Shown one piece after another: positions 6,387 to 9,342 of a stretch of DNA of 9,342 nucleotides. Position 1 is the first letter of the stretch; the number at the start of each line of letters is the position of its first letter. The DNA is taken from positions 1 to 9,342 of the forward strand of contig DJQG01000134.1 in assembly GCA_002438685.1 (NCBI GenBank), written 5' to 3'. Source of the DNA: Ruminococcaceae bacterium UBA6392. Lineage in GTDB: Bacteria > Bacillota > Clostridia > Oscillospirales > Acutalibacteraceae. The translations under genes and the position numbers were made by a program. The notes beneath the pieces were generated by a model. It was not told the DNA's origin and made no database searches. It saw only the letters and a program-made list of their open reading frames with translations.

Positions 6387-7361
6387 ATGTGTACGGCAGC
6401 AACTTATCAAACCGATGATTTTTATATGGGCAGGACGCTCGACTATGAGTTCTCTTACGGCGAGGAGATAACCGTGATGCCGCGCAGATTTCCGCTCGAG
6501 TTCCGCCACGGCGGCAGAACGGACGAGCACTATGCTATAATCGGCACGGCTCATGTCTCGGACGGATATCCGATGTACTACGACGCCGTAAACGAAAAGG
6601 GACTCGGCATGGCGGGACTCAACTTCGCCGTCAGTGCATATTATTCCGAGTCTCAGGACGGCAAGCAGAACATCGCGCAGTTCGAATTTATCCCGTGGGT
6701 GCTCAGTCAATACGCGACCCTTGAGCAGGCTCGCAGCGCGATAGAGAAAATAAATCTCGTTGGCACAACATTCGACAGCCGCTATCCTGCGGCGAGAATG
6801 CACTGGATAATCGCGGACAAGAGCGGCGCGATAACGATTGAGCCGACCGAGAGCGGACTTAAAATATACGACAACGCCCCGGGAGTTTTCACGAACGAGC
6901 CGCCGTTTGATATGCAGATGTTCAATCTCAACAACTATATGAATCTCTCGCCGAAGCAGCCGAAAAACAGCTTTTCAGACAAATTAAGCCTCGCCACATA
7001 CAGCCGCGGAATGGGCGGACTCGGTTTGCCGGGCGATTTGTCCTCGATGTCGAGATTCGTCAGAGCCGCGTTCACGAAGCTCAATTCGCTCTCCGGCAGC
7101 ACGGAAGAGGAGAGCGTCGGTCAGTTCTTCCATATCCTCGGCGCGGTAGAGCAGGTGCGCGGCTGCTGCGAGGTCGCAGAGGGAAAATATGAGATAACGA
7201 TATATACCTCCTGCTTCAACGCGGACAAGGGCGTGTATTATTACACGACTTATAACAACCGCCGCATCACCGCAGTCGATATGCACCGCGAAAACCTCGA
7301 CTCGGCGTCGCTTATCAAATACCCGATGCTCGATAAAGAAGATATTTTGCAGCAAAATTAA
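6387..7361 (+). CDS. Choloylglycine hydrolase family Ntn hydrolase (probable bile salt hydrolase), 324 aa
   Basis: Members of this family release the glycine or taurine of conjugated bile salts, or the acyl chain of penicillin V. The N-terminal Met is removed so that Cys2 becomes the nucleophile, which fixes the start at ATG 6387 (MCTAATYQ). GGGAGG at 6375-6380, 6 nt upstream, agrees; an in-frame extension of 34 codons up to 6285 would bury Cys2 and cross the promoter. The catalytic set is C2, R16, D19 (GRTLDYE), N79 (GLGMAGLNF), N170 (TNEPPFDMQ) and R223 (SRFVRAAF). These match C2, R18, D21, N82, N175 and R228 of the Clostridium perfringens enzyme. Asn at position 79, where penicillin V acylases usually have Tyr, and GLGLPGDLSSMSRF both favour a bile salt hydrolase. 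There is no signal peptide, so it is cytoplasmic. It is monocistronic. Substrate is inferred. Confidence 0.93.
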   Translation: MCTAATYQTDDFYMGRTLDYEFSYGEEITVMPRRFPLEFRHGGRTDEHYAIIGTAHVSDGYPMYYDAVNEKGLGMAGLNFAVSAYYSESQDGKQNIAQFEFIPWVLSQYATLEQARSAIEKINLVGTTFDSRYPAARMHWIIADKSGAITIEPTESGLKIYDNAPGVFTNEPPFDMQMFNLNNYMNLSPKQPKNSFSDKLSLATYSRGMGGLGLPGDLSSMSRFVRAAFTKLNSLSGSTEEESVGQFFHILGAVEQVRGCCEVAEGKYEITIYTSCFNADKGVYYYTTYNNRRITAVDMHRENLDSASLIKYPMLDKEDILQQN

Positions 7362-7401
7362 AAAATCCCGCCGGCTGTGCAAATAATCCGGCGGGATTTT
7401 T
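7361..7401 (+). terminator. Strong Rho-independent terminator after the Ntn hydrolase gene
   Basis: AAAAATCCCGCCGG (7361-7374) pairs perfectly with CCGGCGGGATTTTT (7388-7401) around a 13-nt loop. The stem begins on the last base of the TAA stop. It is symmetric enough to work in both directions. Confidence 0.93.
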
Positions 7402-7437
7402 ATGCGATTGATATTGATGTTTGTGCTTCAGCCTCTA

Positions 7438-7467
7438 TTGACTTTCTCCCAATCTCAATGATATATT
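7438..7467 (+). promoter_or_regulatory. Predicted promoter for the phosphoesterase gene
   Basis: TTGACT (7438-7443) and TATATT (7462-7467) are 18 nt apart, and TGA before the -10 gives an extended -10. The transcript would start near 7474, upstream of the out-of-frame signal-anchor segment at 7527. This supports 7527, not 7586, as the original start of the gene. Confidence 0.6.
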
Positions 7468-7526
7468 ATACATAGCCTGTGCCGACAGCTTCATTTTCGG
7501 CAGAGTATATTTTCAGTGCAGAAAGC

Positions 7527-7589
7527 GTGGCGAAAAAAGTTGCAACAATCATTTTGTTTGTTGTTTTAGTTATATTGATAATAGCGTGA
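7527..7589 (+). other. Signal-anchor segment out of frame with the phosphoesterase (broken N-terminus)
   Basis: A GTG at 7527 opens 20 codons encoding MAKKVATIILFVVLVILIIA, a classic positively charged start plus hydrophobic membrane segment, then stops at TGA 7587-7589. The phosphoesterase reading frame overlaps it in the -1 frame from 7586. In the phosphoesterase frame the same DNA encodes nothing like a signal. The segment is therefore most likely the true N-terminus of the phosphoesterase, separated by a one-base deletion or a sequencing error. No good AGGAG lies before the GTG, which weakens the start assignment. Confidence 0.65.
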
Positions 7590-8851
7590 GTGATTTTTTG
7601 ACTCTTCATTGCTTCTGGGACAGGATCATTATAGGAAAGACAAAGACGGAGGAGTTCACTGCGAGCGGCGATGTTTTCAAAGTTGGTATCATATCCGACA
7701 CTCAGCTGCCGCCGAACGAAAAAAAGCTTGAAGAAAACGATCTATATGTCCGCCATCTCAGAACCGCGCTTGAAGAATTAAAAAACAACGGCGTTGATAT
7801 GATTTTGTTCGCGGGCGATGTCGGCGATGCAGGCTCATATTTTGCGTTCAAAACATATAAAAACACGATTGACGAAGTATTTGGCAATGATAAGCCCGTC
7901 ATCCAGACAATCATGGGCAATCACGACTATTGGAGCGAAAGCGCGCTTTCCGCGAACGCCCATATAAAAGCTTTTAAGAAAGTTCTTGGACAGTCGCCGT
8001 GGACTCATTATGTTGTGAACGGATATCATTTTATCGGTGCGTCGCCGAATAACGGGAGTATGTCGTGCGGATATAAGCTCACATCGAAATGGCTTGACCG
8101 CGAGCTCGAAAAGGCGAACAAGGATACGCCGGACAAGCCCATATTTGTCATGACACACAACCAGCCCAAAGACACCTGCTACGGCAGCGAGGACTGGGGC
8201 GACAGCTCGCTGAACGAAGTACTGTCAAAATATCCAAACGCAGTCATTTTCAGCGGACACAGCCACTATTCGATTCTTGACGAGCGCTCGATATGGCAGG
8301 GCGATTACACTGTTCTGTCCACGCAGTCGCTTTCGTATACGGAGCTTGAAGGCGGCAAGGAAAACGGATCGATCCCGCCGAACCCGGCGGCAAACCCCAT
8401 GGGATATATACTGGAGTTCGAGAATAACGAAGTCAAAATTCACAGGATGAGCTTCGACGGCACGAATCTCGGCACGGAGCAGAAAAACGATATGCTCTGG
8501 ACTCTGCCGCTGCCGTATAAAAATGACAGGAGATATGCCTTTGAGAGCAGAAAAGAGAGAAACAGCGCGCCGATAATCACCGACACGGCGTGCAGCACCA
8601 AGACCGGCAAGGACTCAATAATGCTGTCGTTTGCCGCCGCGGCAGATGATGATTTTGTTCACTCATACAAAGTAGTCATTGACGGCAATGAAGAGAAACT
8701 CTTTTTCAGTGATTACTATAACGGCATAGATAACATGAGCAAAACGGTTGAGCTGACGCTCAAATCGGACGGGCAAAAGCACAATTATAAAATATATGCG
8801 CTCGACTCCTGGGGCGCACAGAGCAAAGACTGCATAGAGATTGACGCGTAA
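7586..8851 (+). CDS. Calcineurin-like metallophosphoesterase, N-terminus probably lost by frameshift, 421 aa as read
   Basis: This is a binuclear-metal phosphoesterase, probably meant to be anchored outside the membrane. Residues about 31-235 are the catalytic domain. Metal and catalytic motifs are D38-T-Q40 (Q replaces the usual His of DxH), GD at 77-78 (FAGDVGD), GNHD at 111-114, H191 in MTHNQP, and GHSH at 224-227. About 235-310 completes the domain, and about 328-421 is a beta-rich domain resembling a fibronectin-type or Ig-like module (DDDFVHSYKVVIDG, ALDSWGAQS). The substrate is unknown. The reading frame begins with GTG at 7586, but no ribosome binding site precedes it, and the first residues (MSDFLTLHCFWDR) do not look like a natural start. 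A membrane segment lies directly upstream in another frame. Either the gene is a recent pseudogene or the sequence has an indel near 7580-7600. No clear terminator follows. Confidence 0.85.
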   Translation: MSDFLTLHCFWDRIIIGKTKTEEFTASGDVFKVGIISDTQLPPNEKKLEENDLYVRHLRTALEELKNNGVDMILFAGDVGDAGSYFAFKTYKNTIDEVFGNDKPVIQTIMGNHDYWSESALSANAHIKAFKKVLGQSPWTHYVVNGYHFIGASPNNGSMSCGYKLTSKWLDRELEKANKDTPDKPIFVMTHNQPKDTCYGSEDWGDSSLNEVLSKYPNAVIFSGHSHYSILDERSIWQGDYTVLSTQSLSYTELEGGKENGSIPPNPAANPMGYILEFENNEVKIHRMSFDGTNLGTEQKNDMLWTLPLPYKNDRRYAFESRKERNSAPIITDTACSTKTGKDSIMLSFAAAADDDFVHSYKVVIDGNEEKLFFSDYYNGIDNMSKTVELTLKSDGQKHNYKIYALDSWGAQSKDCIEIDA

Positions 8852-9240
8852 ATAAATCGCTTTCTGGATGCTTTTTCGATAGCAGAAATCGTTTATCAAT
8901 TTCATTTAAAGCGATAATATTGCTAAAAACTGTTTCTTTTCTAGGTGCTATTACTTTTTCAATAACATTGGAATGAATATCTATAAGACTTGGCAAGATA
9001 TAATCATTTTTACAATCGAACTCATATGCATCTATTAAGGAAGTCCTTTGATTTGGAAGTATCCCATTATTATTCTATTTTCAATTAAAACAACGTGATC
9101 CGTGGTAATTTCATCTTCTGTTATTATCAACCCGTTTTTTAAAATTGTTTTATTGGTATGGTGCATTCTATCCCCCATTATTTATGTATCTCTAATTATC
9201 TTTGCTAAATATAATCTATGTTAGATGCTTCTATTTTCAA
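8852..9240. other. AT-rich island between the phosphoesterase and the RHS fragment
   Basis: By direct count 9181-9240 is 22% G+C (13 of 60) and 9061-9120 is 30%, while 9241-9300 is 55%, similar to the rest of the window. The island holds the phnM remnant (8877-9166, minus strand) and about 58 bp of unassigned AT-rich sequence (9167-9224). An 8-bp inverted repeat, ATCGCTTT at 8856-8863 and AAAGCGAT at 8908-8915, lies at its left end with no clear role. No tRNA, integrase or transposase is visible. Confidence 0.7.
8877..9166 (-). pseudogene. phnM: Remnant of phnM (phosphonate-metabolism amidohydrolase), frameshifted and truncated
   Basis: PhnM removes diphosphate from alpha-D-ribose 1-methylphosphonate 5-triphosphate in the C-P lyase pathway. 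From ATG at 9166 (GGGGGA at 9171-9176 as ribosome binding site) the first frame reads MHHTNKTILKNGLIITEDE, then VVLIENRII, the usual short beta-strand opening of this amidohydrolase family. The frame then ends in stops. Moving one frame at the ATT repeat 9066-9074 gives GILPNQ, DYILPSLIDIHSN and VIEKVIAPRKETVFSNII, then ALNEIDKRFLLS. E. coli PhnM has LLPGLIELHTD, then LDK and TPRP, at the same place. The metal-binding aspartate of the HxD motif is N here. Similarity stops near 8877, after about 95 of about 380 residues; the metal-binding and catalytic remainder is missing. No other phn gene is in the window. It is convergent with the phosphoesterase gene. Confidence 0.72.
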
Positions 9241-9342
9241 CAGGCAGACTTGTTCGACAGAGCGTGCTCAACGGCAGCAAAAAGCGTATCTATGACGCCG
9301 AGTACGGATATGACATGAACAACAACGTGTCAAAGTTCACTT
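9225..9342 (+). CDS. RHS/YD-repeat protein fragment, 5' end lost, continues past the window
   Basis: From 9243 the frame reads GRLVRQSVLNGSKKRIYDAE, then YGYDMNNNVSKFT, with the GR-L, Y-D and Y-GYD-NN spacing of a YD (RHS) repeat. RHS proteins are very large secreted or surface proteins whose repeats build a shell around a variable C-terminal toxin. The frame is open from a stop at 9222-9224; the only ATG (9225) has no ribosome binding site and is followed by six non-RHS codons (MLLFST). The coding signal begins abruptly where the G+C content rises, so this is the middle of an RHS gene joined to foreign DNA, not a gene start. Only about 33 repeat residues are visible, so the type of toxin or partner cannot be judged. 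Confidence 0.6.
   Translation, partial: MLLFSTGRLVRQSVLNGSKKRIYDAEYGYDMNNNVSKFT

Noticed and set aside
3642..7401. Lipase, aminotransferase and Ntn hydrolase as one functional operon
   Set aside because: Each gene has its own promoter and is followed by its own hairpin terminator, and their reactions do not form an obvious pathway.
7533..7539. A AAA AAG slippery heptamer as a programmed frameshift site for the phosphoesterase
   Set aside because: It lies before the membrane segment, so slippage there would remove the segment instead of joining it to the enzyme. The zero frame also reads AAA AAA G, which is not the required phase.
1..9342. CRISPR array, tRNA, rRNA, insertion sequence or integrase
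   Set aside because: I found no regularly spaced repeats, cloverleaf, transposase motif or terminal inverted repeats in reading both strands. A tool-based scan was not possible.

Overview
The window looks like a chromosomal stretch of a gut-type Clostridia (Firmicutes) genome, probably of the Oscillospiraceae/Ruminococcaceae kind. This is inferred from strong AGGAG-type ribosome binding sites, extended -10 promoters, a Gram-positive-style LexA operator, GC-rich hairpin terminators with T tracts, and the gene set (bile-salt-hydrolase-family enzyme, family I.5 lipase, YoaP-type acetyltransferase). I ran no database search; family calls rest on motifs I can read and on remembered family sequences.

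Layout. Positions 1-1947 (minus strand) hold a two-gene operon: a 537-residue serine hydrolase of the beta-lactamase/esterase fold, directly followed (TAA then ATG, no gap) by the N-terminal third to half of a YhhN/TMEM86-type membrane protein that runs off the left edge. A 248-bp divergent promoter region (1948-2195) carries a promoter for that operon and the lexA promoter, with a palindromic LexA operator overlapping the lexA -35. lexA (TTG start) is followed by a strong hairpin terminator that abuts the ribosome binding site of a GNAT/YoaP gene.

Positions 3642-7401 hold three apparently monocistronic genes, each with its own promoter and terminator: a secreted family I.5 lipase, a fold-type-I PLP aminotransferase, and a choloylglycine-hydrolase-family Ntn hydrolase with all expected catalytic residues. 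They share no transcript. Lipid or bile-salt substrates link lipase, Ntn hydrolase and YhhN only loosely.

The right end is accessory and decayed. A calcineurin-like phosphoesterase (to 8851) has intact metal motifs, but its likely signal anchor lies just upstream in a different reading frame. Next, on the minus strand in DNA of about 20-30% GC, is a frameshifted and truncated remnant of phnM (phosphonate-pathway amidohydrolase). At about 9241 the composition jumps to about 55% GC and an RHS/YD-repeat coding segment begins without a proper gene start and runs off the edge. That junction looks like a recombination or insertion boundary.

I do not see a convincing new multi-gene system. The best leads are the broken phosphoesterase start, the phnM relic, the RHS junction, the terminator-blocked LexA-GNAT arrangement, and a gut-type I.5 lipase that keeps the zinc site but seems to have lost the calcium site.
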